Made by a program: the position numbers and the translations under genes. 64,000 bases of DNA, from the NCBI GenBank assembly GCA_028641055.1, contig CM054057.1, forward strand, positions 330,428,482 through 330,492,481. Reading direction: 5' to 3'. The notes under the pieces were generated by a model. That model saw nothing but the letters and a program-made list of their open reading frames with translations. It was not told the origin of the DNA and did no database searches. Origin of the DNA: Alopecurus myosuroides (Eukaryota; Streptophyta; Magnoliopsida; Poales; Poaceae). The stretch's first letter is position 1. Each line of letters opens with the position of its first letter. Shown piece by piece: positions 1 to 12,599 of this stretch.

Positions 1-1268
1 ATAGACGAGGAGCGATAATCAAGAGAGCAAGAAAATTAATCACAATCATGCTTGCGATAAAACAAAATTAACAAGGGCATAAAAATGATACAAATACTCT
101 GGAGAAAAATAAATCATGAGGCGTAATTGACTTTTTGTATTCAGTCACATGCATGCGTGAGCATGTGCCAAGTCGATTCAAGCGAAACAATCTGAGGGAG
201 ATACCACAATGTCATACCTTTCTATGAATAAAACAATGCAAGCAAACATTCATATGACATGCTATCTTATATTAATAAGTTGGAACTAAACACGTGAGAG
301 CATGAACTACTAAGAACCAATTAAATAACAAACACCTTACAGGAACAACTAAGACTGTTCACATGGGTGAGTATATGTACAAAGATAAACAAATAGAGTT
401 CATACCAGCCTCCCACCATAACTTGGATTGTCATAAATCGTCATTATTTCTCTTCACTTGTGGATTGAATAATATAGAATGATAACCAAGCTCCAAAGGA
501 GACAAGAAAGTCCGGTGAACTCTACAACAAACTTTACAAAACCAAACAAGAACAATAAATATTTTTGGGTTTTCGAATTTAAGACAAGAACAGAAGGAAA
601 CAAGCAAACAAAGCAAACATTTTTGGATTTTTGAATATTAAACCGAAACGAGAAAGAAAGAAAACCAACAAAAGAAACTAAAGAAGTAAATAAAGAGAAA
701 CAACAGAAATATTTTTGGTCTTTTTGTGTTTTGGAAAGCAAGAACAAAACAACAAAAACAAAGAGAAACGAAAGAAGCGAAAGAAAACGAAAAGAAACGA
801 AAGAAACGAAAACATGGATATACAAAGAACGGACTGAACATGATATAAAGATGAGTGTGATATTGGTATACCTCCCCCCAAGCTTAGGCTTTTGGCCCAA
901 GTTGAGATCAATCACGGCGCGGGAAGTATCCCCACTGTGGTGGGTCGTCCCTCGCATGGTCGTACTCGGGCGCCCAAGAAGAGGATGAATCAGCGGGCGC
1001 ATAGTCATGACCGGGGTTCTGATAAGGAAACCCCGCAGTGTCGGAGGGCTGGACGAAATCACTATCACCCCCCTCTCTAGCACAATCCCCATGCTAGGTG
1101 TGGTGCTCAACATATGCATCCAGCTCACTCTCAGAAAGCGTCCATCCTTGCATGTCATTAAGATTAAACAAAAGAGGTGCATGCAAAAGTACTACTCAAT
1201 CAGTTTAGTCACTCTCCACCTCGATTGTTTGGAGAAAGTTATTCCATAAGATAAATTGTTTAGGTGAG
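1..1268 (-). mobile_element. Host gypsy element, left part (Athila-type, split by the nest)
   Basis: This stretch is the downstream internal region of a minus-strand gypsy element. Removing the insertion at 1274-26876 joins it to 26882 onward. On the minus strand it holds the end of an env-like/unknown ORF (stop near 908), followed directly by a polypurine motif (complement of 876-889) and then a T-rich, stop-rich region that reads downstream toward position 1. The same order, ORF stop then AAGCTTGGGGGAG-like tract, is seen in the inserted element at 19624-19637. The lineage is inferred from the tRNA-Asp-type primer site at 27361-27378. I see no gene of the host plant here. Confidence 0.6.
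908..1268 (-). pseudogene. C-terminal part of an env-like/unknown ORF of the host gypsy element
   Basis: In one minus-strand frame this reads as a Pro/Tyr/Asp-rich tail that includes YQNPGHDYAPADSSSSWAPE and ends GYFPRRD, stop at 908-910. It resembles the tail of the post-pol ORF found in many grass Athila-type elements. Its N-terminal half lies across the nested insertion at 26882-27170. Between the two halves the frame has at least one stop and shifts, so the gene is dead. The function of this ORF class is not established; 'env-like' is a positional label only. Confidence 0.45.
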
Positions 1269-1273
1269 CATGG
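1269..1273. repeat. 5-bp target-site duplication CATGG of the outer element
   Basis: CATGG at 1269-1273 directly precedes the outer LTR start TGATGG. The same CATGG at 26877-26881 directly follows the LTR end CGTATCA. Five-base duplications are standard for gypsy integrase. They fix the outer element as 1274-26876. Confidence 0.95.
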
Positions 1274-1356
1274 TGATGGCTCCCAAGTGCAGGAGATCAA
1301 TTGTAGTACTTTTCGAATTAGAAAGGTTGTCGAACCCACGAGGAGCAGAAGGAACT
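1274..1356 (-). repeat. 3' LTR of outer element, first fragment
   Basis: These 83 bases match the start of the other LTR at 25347-25429, from TGATGG to GGAACT. They are cut off by the Tat-type insertion, which duplicated GAACT (1352-1356). The LTR resumes at 16728. Confidence 0.93.
1352..1356. repeat. 5-bp target-site duplication GAACT of the Tat-type element
   Basis: GAACT at 1352-1356 and again at 16723-16727 bracket the inner element. The undisturbed LTR at 25425-25429 has a single GAACT at the same place, which gives the empty-site sequence within the window. Confidence 0.95.
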
Positions 1357-1833
1357 TGATGGAGGGATGATAACCCGGTAGGTCCACACCAAGGTGTAAC
1401 TCGGCCCAATGGACGCTGCGCAAGATCCGGCTAAGTATAAAGGAGCTTCTGGAAGGCCCAAGTTCGTAGACCTCGTAACCAGGATTGTGGGTTACGGTAA
1501 GGAAAGTTAGGGTTTCTCGTATGCGGTGTCCGGGTAGGGTTCAGGGTGCGCCTTGGAGGGCAAGCCAGGGGGGTCCGGGTGCTTTATAAACCGGCCCCTC
1601 GGTCTAGTTTAGAAGGCCAAGAGTTCTGGCAATATCGCCTGATATCGAACATCCAGTGTAACATGAGGGTTGAGTTAATATATCGAGATCGGAGACTCGG
1701 CGACTTGATTGCCGGCTTCCAGATCGAGTATCATCATGTTTTCCTCTGAGCTAAACCTTCTCCCAAACGCCTGTGTCGACTTGCCCCAAGATCAGTTACC
1801 CCTGGTAACGTCTGCCGTGATTATCCCACGACA
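1357..1833 (+). repeat. 5' LTR of Tat-type element (477 bp)
   Basis: It begins TGATGGAGGG and ends CCCACGACA. It matches 16246-16722 with about seven substitutions. A TATA-like CTTTATAAAC at 1582-1591 is the probable core promoter, which would place the transcript start about 25-30 bases downstream. Confidence 0.93.
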
Positions 1834-1854
1834 GTTGGCGCCCACCGTGGGGCC
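1834..1854 (+). other. Primer binding site of Tat-type element
   Basis: One base after the LTR end the sequence reads TTGGCGCCCACCGTGGGGCC, the layout expected of a tRNA 3' end complement (TGGCGCC... start). I did not assign the tRNA identity with certainty. Tat elements commonly use this kind of site. Confidence 0.8.
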
Positions 1855-1897
1855 TGCGTCCAAAGGTGTTTACATCACGGGAGAAGCTCGGAAGAAC

Positions 1898-4800
1898 ATG
1901 GAGAATCTAGTCATCGGCGAGATCTACATCGACCACGAAGGAGAGAAGATGGTGGACGATTCCGGCTGGGGGCCAGAGTCGGATCACCTCGAATCCGGAT
2001 CTATCATGACAAACGGCCAGATCAGCGTCTTCATCGGTATGGTACGTACTTCCGGTTCGATCCCTGACGACTTTGGGTTTGATTCTGTGTCAGGGAAGAC
2101 CACCTATATCCAATCAGATGGAGAAGAATCAGTTGGGACAACAAACCCGACAGAAGAGCCCACCATGAAGTGGGAACAGCCGGAGGAGCCGGCATGGACC
2201 CCGCGTGGCCGGGTCGAGAAAGAAGATGATACCGAATCTATCCTGCATCTACTGGAGAACCGGTACGAGGAAAACAGCAGCGAAGAGGAACAGTATGGAT
2301 TCGCGTCAAGCATGGTGCGTCGGGTTGCGGTTTACACGGCTCCCGCGACCAATCTCAACCAAGAGAACGCAACCGCGGCCGCAGCCGGGACAACACAAGC
2401 ATTGACCCGGCAGCAAGGACCGACTAACGGAAACACGGTTTTGGCCCAGGTTGACGGAGAGTCGGCATCGGCTACCAGTCAAGCGCCAGAAAACGAGTTA
2501 CACGCAAACACGTTTGGATTCCTAGCAAACCGGACACCAGGAGCGGGTCCTTCCAACCCTCAACACCCGGCCCTGTTCGACAACAATCTGATTCTAGACC
2601 CAACAGTTCTCGCCACCGTTATTACTCCAGAAAACGCGGCGGAACGTGTTAGGGATCTGGACGTAGCCCGTCGCGCATTGGAACAGCAGAGAAGGCAAGT
2701 AGAGGCAGAAAGACAAGGGATGGCCACGCGACAACGCGAGCTGGATGCACTGGAAACCCGGCTCCGAGAGGAAAACAACTAGAATACATCAAAGGCACCA
2801 AACCAGATTGCCAGCATTGGGAGGAGTCATAAACCCGGCTGCGCTATTTATCACGCCTCAGGATCAGCCAATCCCAGCGGCAAATCAAGGAACCGCCCCT
2901 CAGCCGACAACCGGAGGAGTACAACCGGTAGACACGCAGGCCGGGTTACCCGTACCACAGACTGGAGTTACTACCGGCAATACTGTACCACCACCACCAC
3001 CACCATCACGTTTTCGCACACCAGCGGGTCATTACAACAATCCCATGGACAACGTATACGCGGCAACGCTTGCACTGAATCAAATCCCCGTGAGAGAGTC
3101 ACCCCACGCAGAGGAGACCCGGCGGGCGATAGATATGCTACGCACTGTGGTGGCACAACAAGTTAATTACCCGGATCACAGAAGTGGAATGCATGGGACA
3201 CCATATGTCAGCCAACAGCGAGGTAATGCCGGCAATATCCAGACAAGTTCGGCACGGCGGAGGGAAGAGCAGCAGCAAATGCCGCCTCCTCCACACATTC
3301 AGGCAGTACTAGCAGCATCAGCAGCACAGGCCATCGTGGATAGTTCCAGAGCCAGGAGAGTCGTGGCCGGGTCTGCGGCACATGGGCCACCAGCAGTACC
3401 GTGTCCGGCTGTACCCTGCAGGATCACACGTTTCCCGGGTAAGACCAGCTTCGACCATTCTTGCAGGATCTAAGTGTCTTTCGGATAGCATCAGAGCTGA
3501 ACCTTACCCGGAAAAGTTCAAAGAACCGGGTAAAGTAGTGAATTATGAGCCGACTATGGATCCGGAAACATGGTTGAGCAGTTATGAGATGGCCATGTCG
3601 ATTCGCAATGCGTCCGAGAATCTTCAAGCCAAATTCATGTATCTAATGTTGTCAGAGGGAGCATCAAAGTTATGGTTCACCAATCTACCGGAAGGATCTA
3701 TCAAGTCATGGGGAGAATTGAAAACTGCGTTTATCAAGCACTTTCACGGGACGTGCAGAAAGTTATTCACTATTGACGACCTAGAGCGATGTGTTCAGAA
3801 GAAGGGAGAATCGGCGCGCAGCTGGGTGCGCCGGGTTATGGAAATACTTCATTCATCTACAGATATTCAGCCCAAGGATGGGCTGCAAGCTATGGCAAAG
3901 ACCTGCAAGTACACACCTTTAGTACAAAAGCTAACTCGCATGAAATCTAGTCGGAATGCTTCAGAGGTTACGATGGGAGAACTGATGGATGCGTGCAACA
4001 AACACGCCGCAACGGACACTACGGAAGAGGAAACTGACGATAAAAAAGCAAAAGTAAACACAAGTAATAATGGAAGAACCGGCAATGGATCAGCACCGGG
4101 TAACAACGGAAACAGCCAGAACAAGCGCCCGTTTGAGGGAGGCTCCGAGTTTGTCGCCAACACTGAAGCCGGATCTTCAAGACCCAGGGCAGAAGGAAAT
4201 TTCAATACTGGAAATCACAATGGAGGAAACTATCAAGGGCCACCAAGGCCGAGTAATAATTGGGACATCTTCAGAATGGCATGCCCGAAGCACAGCAGAA
4301 ACGGTAGGCCAGCTAACCACTCCTTGGAGCAGTGCGCCGACCTACAGAGGTGGAAGAATGAGGAAGTGAACAGAGCCATGCGGGGTGCAGGTCGGGGAGG
4401 AGGACCGGGTCCAGGTGGAAACCCGGGCAACGGCCCACCCCCAGCCGGTAACCCGGCAGCCGGAAATCAAGGTAACAACCAAGGGGGAGCTGGAGGTTTC
4501 CAGGCCAACCCCAAGCAGTTGGGTCAATATCACGTGCATACTACAGGAAGTTCCAACAAGGACAAGAAGATACTGAAACAGGCGGTAAACTCGGTGTCCT
4601 CGGCTGTTCCAAGATACCTGAGGTGGTCAGAACAGGACGTAACATGGAGCAGAAGGGATCACCCAGAAAGAATAGAACACCCGGGAGTTTTAGCATTGGT
4701 AGTTGCGCCGCAGGTCAATGGGTATGAACTGAAAAAGGTCCTGATGGACGGTGGAAGTAGCATCAATATAGTATATTGGGAAACCTTTCTACGCATGGGT

Positions 4801-5457
4801 CTCAAGGAGTCTCAGCTACAAAAAAGTTCAACAATTTTTCATGGGATAGTGCCGGGTCACTCAGCGTGTCCCGAGGGAAAAATCGCATTGGAGGTAGCTT
4901 TTGGGGAATCAAAGGATAATTATCGAGTTGAGTGGCTCACTTTCGAGGTGGTCAAATTGCGCAGTCCTTATCACGCGCTATTCGGAAGGCCGGCTTATGC
5001 TAAATTCATGGCTAGGCCGTGCTACGTGTATCTACAGCTAAAAATCCCGGGTCCTAAACAGACCATCACCATACATGGGAGCCGGGACATAGCGGCTGAG
5101 TGCGATGAAGGAGATGCAGCAATGGCTGAACAAGCTTGTAGAAAAGAGGAACTCAAATATTACCGGGCTCAAGCAGACTCGGATGACAGAACAGCCTTGA
5201 AAAAGCCGAGTACTGAAGGCGAAAGGGCAAAACTCAAGGCAGCACGAGATACCAAGATGGTGGCTTTCATCAAGGGCGATTCACTCAAACAATCCACCAC
5301 AAGAGAAGAAATTGCGCATCCGTTCACAGCCAGCCGCGTCATGGAAACGCCTTATCCGGATTGGCTGGCAAACCCGGTACTCATAGTAAAAAAGATCAAC
5401 AAGTGGAGAATTTGCATCGATTACGTCAGTTCCGGACAGAATCCCAAGAAGAACTAA
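1898..5457 (+). pseudogene. gag-protease (with RT stub) of Tat-type element, frameshifted
   Basis: The N-terminal segment starts at ATG 1898 (MENLVIGEIYIDHEGEKM) and runs to a stop at 2782. It contains a Gln/Arg-rich coiled-coil-like end. The frame then shifts to 2745-3473 (Pro/Gln-rich), and again to 3382-5457, where the conserved gag core (EPTMDPETWLSSYEMAM, YLMLSEGASKLWFTNLP), a Cys/His segment (CPKHSRNGRPANHSLEQC) and the protease motif MDGGSSINIVYWE are found. The last recognisable part is the start of reverse transcriptase (NPVLIVKKINKWRICIDY). The homology then stops abruptly and the frame ends in unrelated residues. The deletion junction is therefore near 5428. Two frameshifts and loss of pol mean no functional polyprotein. 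Confidence 0.85.
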
Positions 5458-6519
5458 AACAATGTAACGGGCAGCAGGTTTTAGACGCACTCTTTTCCTA
5501 TCCAGGGTACCTAAGGGGACTGGAAGGTTTTTAATGAGGCGGCCTGCTGACCCAAAACTTTCTCGTATCAATAAAGAGATGGTTATCAAGTCTTATTTTG
5601 TTATGATCTTCACTCTGGTTACAGATAAGTATTATTTATTGCTACCAGTACATCAGTATCATCAAGTATGTTGCATATATATAGGTCTTGAGGGCTGATT
5701 GCTTGAATAGCACAGTTACAAACTCAAAGACCCGGCCTTGATGCCTATGAGTTATAAGGGCCGATTACTCGCAAACGAGTACGGCTGCAATCTTATAACC
5801 GGACAAAGGAGCCGAATTTTCTTGACTTTTCTTACTTAAGCTCGATGTGACTCGCACTAAAGTGGCATGATTTGCTCGCTTACGATTACAATCAGCCATG
5901 AAGCCCAATGGGACTTGCCTGACCCTGTTTTCGTATAGATGTAACAACATGGTATCCACGCGAAAGCCGGCTTACAGTACAAGATAGTCAAAAGGGTCAT
6001 CTAAACCACAAGTTATGCAGAGTACAAGGCTAATAGCCGGAAACTCAACGTTTATCAAGCATAACTTCATTACCTATGTGAAACGGCTCCGGGTTTGGGC
6101 TTAGCAACAACAAATTTGTTCTCTTTGAAAAAACCACATATCCCAGACTCGGAAATTCGGGCCTTGGGGACTGGGGATTTTGAAACAGAAACAAGTTGTT
6201 ACTAAGCTCGAAAAACCCTAACATCCGAGTCTGGGGGACTTGGGGACTTAGCGAAAAGTCCGCCTGTCAGAACCCACGATGCTCGGAAACCGAGTCTCAC
6301 AAAAGGAACCATAAAGAAAGTCGGATATCGAGAATAAGCTCAAAAACCAGATAAATATCAAGTTCATCCAGAGGCCAGAAGAGGCACGAGGTATATCAAG
6401 GAATTAAAGTACGTCACAAATCTCGGTACTAGTATCAAAGGTGCATAGGTGCACCAACAAAATAATATCTGTTTCGAACAAGAGCATCGAAATGGCCAAG
6501 GTATCGTGATGGCATTTCT
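5458..6519. other. Non-coding spacer of Tat-type element between deleted pol and the antisense gene
   Basis: About 1.06 kb without a supported gene. It carries several TTGGGGACT-like motifs (around 6172 and 6235) of the kind scattered in Tat 3' regions. The end of the antisense gene abuts it at 6520. Confidence 0.6.
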
Positions 6520-9245
6520 TCACTCGGCTTGTTGAATAGGGTTCACACCCTGGCCCTTGCACTTCGGGTCTTGGTCCTGGGTTTGCTCTGCAGTTCTCCC
6601 GGCATCGTCACCCGGATTCTTCGCATCAGGACGGACAGGCGGGGGGACAGCCGGTGTAGAGGTGGTTGGCTCTGATCCTAACTCAGCCTCCCTCTTCGCG
6701 GTTTCTTCCCTCTTCCTGGCTGAATCGGCAGCCCATTTCTCCAAAATGTCGAAGGGTGGGGGTGCTTCCTCCTTCACGATTTTGTCTTCAGCATCGTACG
6801 AACTCATAAGCGTACGAAGATCCATACTATCGGCCAAAGTGGTTGCCGAGTGACGCACCGCGGATTGTACGGCCTTGAAGTCCTTGGGCCCAAACTTGGA
6901 GCCATCCGCTTTGAATTCTGGAAACCCGGATATAACCTTTGCCGGCTCAAGCTTAGGGAAGTAAGCCTTAGCTAGCGCAAAGGCCCGGGTCATACCAATC
7001 CGACATGCCGAGCGCTTCCAGATCTCGATCCATGCAGGCACGGTGGAGCAGGCTTGGATAAGATTTTCTTCACCCGGATATACCTCAGTTGGCCACTGCA
7101 CGGCATCCAATATCCACTTGGTGCCGGCAAAAAAAGTCCGGAGCACAGTCTTTAAAGTTTTAGCCTTGGCAACAGCATCTTCTTCTGGGGTTGCAAGGTT
7201 AGCACCTGCAGTTGAAAGAAAGAAAGGCCATATCAGTAATTCCGAGTATCATGTAACAAAATAGAGGCATGAAAGCAGTCAGCAGCAAGAAACTTACTAA
7301 GCAAGATACGATAAGTATCGGTAATTTGATCCGACAGCTTTTTCAGGGCGGTTCGAGCAGTGGTGCACCTTTTCTTATATTTGGAAACATTTTTCTTCAA
7401 AGTTTCCACTTCATCCTCAAGGGCCTCTCTCCGCTTTACCTCGGCAAGCAGCAGTTGTTCGGTCTTGAGCAAAAGTTCATCAGACCGGGTGGCCTGTGCC
7501 TGTGAGGAACCAAAGTATGAGAATTAGTCGGGTATCATGGCAAGCCGAGTATCGCGCAGAATACCGAGCACAATTTCAACAAATTATACTCGGCACTTGG
7601 GGACTAGATGGATAAGAAGAGATATTAGGTTACAGTACCTGGTGCTCCGCTGCCATGCGCTCTAGCACATCTCTCTCCGAGGCCTTCATAGCAAGGAGAG
7701 CGCTCATCATCTGGTCAAAAGTATCATTGACCAAATTAGAAGACCCGGGATCTTGGGGACTTGGAGAAGGGGCTCTCTTCTTGAGAGAGGGTATCCGGGT
7801 CGTCCGAGTATCGGAGTCTGGTGCTCCTCCTCCCGTGCCCAAGCCTGCAGTTTCTTCCTCCTCGAGTACGTGCGAGGCTATGGGATACTCGGCCTCTCGG
7901 TCGGCCGGGTTTATTGGTGGCACTTGTTGTTCTTCTCCGCCAGCTGCGGCATGCATATCATCAGTCAGGTTCTCCTTACCCGGGTCGTCAGTTTCCATAT
8001 CATCTTGGTCGCTGACAGTGATCGTGGCCCTACGGGCAGTATAAGTAAAGCAGTTAGCGTACAACTGGGAAAAAGTGATGAAAAAACGATAAAGCATCAG
8101 GAAAGGAATTTTACTCGGGATTCACCATTTAGTCCGAGGGGAACTCGCTGTTGGACCCGGACGAAACTGAAAAACATCGAGCGAGATGTGGAATTGTCCC
8201 GTAAGGGGATGGTTCGGGAAGACTTTGATACTTAAGAAAGGATTAAGAGAATACCAGCGCGTCGAGCCGGAGACGACGGAATACCCGGATTAAGAGTGCC
8301 ATCACCTGGAAAGTTCCGAGTTATTCGGCGCTTGGTCACGAGCGGTTCCTTCAAATATGACCAAGTGGATAATTTCCGGTTTAGCTCGTGCATGTTATCA
8401 AAGAAATATGGTTTAGAGGCAAGGAAAAGGTATGGAACCTTGAAGACGACCCCTTGGGGTTTCCTCTTTGTTCCGGCCTTGACCGCCGGCTCAGCTTCTT
8501 CCTCGTCGCTGGCGGACTCTACCTTGCCTTCAGCTTCTTCTTCTTCGTCTTTGTCCTCTTGTTCTGAAAATTATCAAGGTTTATAGTTGGAAAATGACGA
8601 AAGAGCAACGACGAGCTTAAAGTAACTAAGTAAAACTCGGAACATACCTTCATCCGAGTTAACGGCGTCCTCTTTCTCCTCTGGGCGCTCAGAGTTAGGG
8701 GGAGTATCAATCTTCCAAAAAGCATCATCGGCCTGAGATGAAGACGTAAGAATGAAGGTTAACAACAGTATCGAGTGGAAAGTGTGAAGGTAAGAGTATG
8801 AAAGTCGGATATTTACCTCAGGCGCCGGGTTCTCACGAGTGAAGGGTTCTAACCCGGCTATATTCCGGATTACCTCCAACTTCTCTGTCAAGAAGCTCTT
8901 GATAGTCTTGTTGGTGTCTCCGGCTGCAAAGCTATTGGTGGAGTATCGGAGCGAGTCCGTGGTATGCCCCGAATACTCGCACATTAACTTTGTGCGGATG
9001 GAGTTGGGTTGGGTCCGGAAATCGACCCAAGTCTTTACCAGGTTGAGCCCAATGAGGCCTTGGGCCGAGAGAACAGTTATTTTTGCCAATAAAGGTTGGA
9101 TTGCCTCCCTGTCCGAGTCAGGGGCAAAGGCGTTGAAGGTCTCGGAGATATCGAGGAGGCCCTCTGAGTAACCCGGCAACCTCTTTTCGCCGGGTGGGGA
9201 GGTGTCCCGGCAATAAAAGTATGAGAGTTGCCAGTGTTTGACGTG
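6520..9245 (-). pseudogene. Antisense gene of Tat element, exons 2 onward ('putative gypsy-type transposon' protein)
   Basis: Minus-strand exons can be followed with GT/AG borders. One runs from the insertion at about 9245 to 8817 (LPGYSEGLLDISETFNAFAP, NLVKTWVDFRTQPNSIRT, ending PAPE before GTAAAT). Then come 8732-8648 (acidic ADDAFWKIDTPPNSERPEEK), a Lys/Glu-rich exon from about 8562, an exon at about 8046-7640 (acidic linker then FDQMMSALLAMKASERDVLE), about 7500-7300 (coiled coil, LLAEVKRREALEDEVETLKK), and 7210-6520 (FFAGTKWILDAVQWPTEVYP to a stop at 6520). The N-terminal exon lies at 14549-15045 beyond the solo LTR. Coiled coils and a nuclear/regulatory role are inference; the function of this retrotransposon antisense protein is unknown. 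The inserted solo LTR disrupts the gene. Confidence 0.75.
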
Positions 9246-9250
9246 GGAGT
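9246..9250. repeat. 5-bp target-site duplication GGAGT of the solo-LTR-like insertion
   Basis: GGAGT at 9246-9250 and at 14544-14548 flank a TG...CA segment. This is the only supported boundary evidence besides the TG/CA ends, and it fits a retroviral-type integration. Confidence 0.88.
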
Positions 9251-11539
9251 TGTCGCACCCGGACTTCTAGGGGATACTCACAGTCCGTCAAACAGTAGAT
9301 AAATGGCTTACGGGGCATACCGGCACCCGCATCTCAATATGAGCAGGCCAACACGTAAACGTGTGACCACCATTATCTTACTATTCATCGTCTGCGCAAA
9401 CCATCCCGTAGAAATCCAGATGCTTCCGTTGACGTACTTCAAAACATACACACATGGTACGTCAACGGCATTGGAACAAGTGATATCACAACAGATCTCT
9501 ACGACACAAAAGATTGAAATAAGTTGCAAATGGCTCTCATTAGAGCAGAGATAGCAAATACAATCATTCAGAGGGCACATGCCCCAACAATACATCATTA
9601 CATCACAGCGGAAGCATTCAACATGTCTGAGTACAGACAAGAACCAAATAGGCCTAAGAGGCCGGAAACGAAAAGACGGAGCCCATCCACGAAGTCTCGG
9701 ATCCTGCCCGGGTCCGCTATCTACTCGTCAGCAGTCTCGTCAAACTCCACGTAGTAGCCACCATGTAGATCCTCGGAAACGTAGGTCTGCGGAAACCACA
9801 GCCCCAAAGGGGTCAGTACATAAACGTACTGGCAAGCAAGACTCCCAGTTCACCAAAGTGTAACCCGTCAACACCAAGCACAGATGCCTTGGGTTCAACG
9901 GAAGAGAGGGGATATAAAAGATGCTGCAACTGGCTGCGCTAACCAACTACAGAGATTCTATCACTTCCGGCTAACAGAAAGGAGATAAGATCGAGGATTG
10001 TTACCAACTGAAAGATAACTTCAAACAAACCCATCCTGGATCTTGCCCCTTATCCAAAGAAGCAATCCGAGGATAACTCACACAGTTGAGGTAATGATGG
10101 TTCAAATTATTGTGTCAATACGCCTATTACTAGTCAAGTTGTTAATCATTGGGTGTAAGGTTGTTAATCATTAGGTTTAAGTTGTCCTGAGTACTTGTTA
10201 GCCAGTACTTTCACCAAGTAATCCATAACCGCGGAAAACACGGCTTCTCGAGAAGATTATCCCTGCAGGGTTGCACCAATTTGGCCGTACACGCATGAAT
10301 AACCCGCCAGATGGAAAGGCCCTTCCACCAAGCGGGGCACTCAACACAACTCAACTCTTCTTCGCATCAAGCCCAAAGAACCTTGGGCGCACGGCTAATC
10401 GAGCCCCGAAGAAAAGGGACCCTCATAGCACTCTAAGACCGTGTCCCCCTATATGCCGACTACGAAAGTTCCACCCGGGATCCAAGGGCTCGCAAGATCA
10501 TGCATGCAGCAAATGAAAAACCCGAACTAAATGAGGCGATTTGGACGAGATGCGAATCGAGTCAAGTTGAGGGGGGCACCCATACTCGCTTCCCACATGC
10601 GGTTAGTGCGCTCATCATGGATCAGTAGACAAGACCCTTTTCCTATTAGGGTCGACACTAGCAGGCCTCAAAACCACACAGGGCCTCCTGCCGGTGCCTT
10701 ATCATCAAATTTATTATTAATAGTAACATTAGCATGATTGATTGATTAAACATCGAGCCCCCAGAACATAATAACGATATAGTAACTGAAAGTAAAGGGT
10801 AACAGACTCGAGCAAAACAACCTAAGCATGCTAGTAAGGCACTGGCTCAATCAAAGGGGTGATAGGAGTGGAGGTGAGGCCATATCAAGGTTAAGGGATT
10901 CATGTGATGGGTTCGTAACAGAAACAACTACTACTAAGGCTAGCAGAAAAGAACAACGGAAAGTATCGGTAACCAATGTTGAAAGGAAACACAGTGGTTC
11001 ATGTGAGTGATAACTTGCCTGCAAACCCAGTAGCCTGGTACTGAGCTAACTCCTTAGAAGGGGTGTCGTAAGGATCGTCGGTCTCAACGTCGTCGTTTAT
11101 CCGAGAAGAAGCAAACAAACAATGCAGAGAGATAAACAATCAATAACATGGCATAGTGCACAATCATGGAATGATGCATGACCATTTAATTGATGCATCA
11201 AAATAAACTAGTTGACAAGATAGAAACAGGATTAAATGGACCCATATGCAATTGGATTGCATATGGAAAGCCCATGATTTATGGTTGAATTAATTGTTTT
11301 TACAACTAAGCAACATGTGAAAGTGGATTAGCATGATGCATGGATGAGGAAAACAACAAAATAACAACAATAGAATCAAAGAGAAATAAGGTTTACCAAG
11401 TTTGGAATTTCATTTATTAAGTTATGGAATTTTGGTTACTTAAAGGTGTTACACTAGAATTTGTTGTTTTCACCAATTTTAATTGTTCAAAATAGATAAC
11501 AAAGTTCATATTTGATAAGAACACACAATTTTAGGTGGA

Positions 11540-12560
11540 ATACATGTTTCACTTGTTGAAAAAGGATTTCAAATAAATTATTTATGAATTAAACAAGTTT
11601 AAGCAAGAATTAAATGAATTTAATTCAAACATGAACTTATTTGAATTTTTATTTGTCCAAAGCATTAAACCAAATTCATATTTCAAAAGTTTATACTTTT
11701 ATGGTTGGAAAACATATTTTATATGTCCCAAAGAATTTGTTTTGATCAAGTTATAAATTTAGCAATATTAAATGATTTAAACAAGGGTTAAATCATTTAA
11801 CCAATTTTAATTATTCAAAACATGAAACAAATTTTATATTTGGAATTATGGTTTAATTTTGCATGGAAAACATATTTCATTTGTTGAAATTGGATTTAAA
11901 ATGAGCAAGTTATTATTTTGGCAATTTTAAATGCAATAATTAAGAAACAGTTGTTTTCAGCAATTTAAATCATTCCAAACAGCAAACAAAATTTATATTT
12001 GGAAAGTACATCAATTTTAGTTGGATTACATGTTTTAAATTTTGAAATAGGAGTTAGGATGAATTTATTATGAATTAAACAATATTAAACAAGGTTTAAT
12101 TGAATTTAAAACAAGTTTGAATATTATTTGAATTTTATTTAGTCAAAACATAAATTCAAATTCACATTTGCAAAGTTCACACTTTGGTTGTTTGAAAACA
12201 TATTTTGCATGTTCAAAAATATGTTATTTTGAGCAAGTTAAGATTTTATCAATTTTAATTGAATTAAACAAGATTTAAATTGTTTAGGCAGTTTAAATTA
12301 TTCAAACAATGAAACAAATTTTATATTTGAATAGGTCATTCAAAATGGTATGAAAAACATATTTTATTTGCATTATTTGGAATTAGTATGAATTATTTAT
12401 GAATTATTGCAATTTACATTTGAATTATTCAAATTTGAATTTTAAATGCATTTGGAGTTTTCAAAACAGTGAACAAATGGCATAGTTGGATAGATCTATT
12501 AATTTGGAACAGAAAACATATATAACTTTTATTTTTTAGAGTTATAGATTAAAAGATATT
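11540..12560. repeat. Degenerate AT-rich tandem array, period about 158-170 bp
   Basis: The landmark ACATRTTT-like motif, each time next to Gly/Phe-poor AAAACAT...TTTG text, recurs at about 11542, 11712, 11870, 12028, 12198, 12358 and 12516. The intervals are 170, 158, 158, 170, 160 and 158 bp. Between landmarks the units share AAACAATTTTAATTG-like and TTTATATTTGGAA-like blocks. Copies are strongly diverged, so the array is old compared with the insertion. Confidence 0.7.
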
Positions 12561-12599
12561 AAGGTTTTGCTTTTAGGGGTTAATTCTGCCATTTAAATG

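Noticed and set aside
454..1182. 242-codon minus-strand frame
   Set aside because: It joins the decayed env-like tail in a wrong frame to the T-rich non-coding region, giving a Phe/Leu/Ser-rich artefact.
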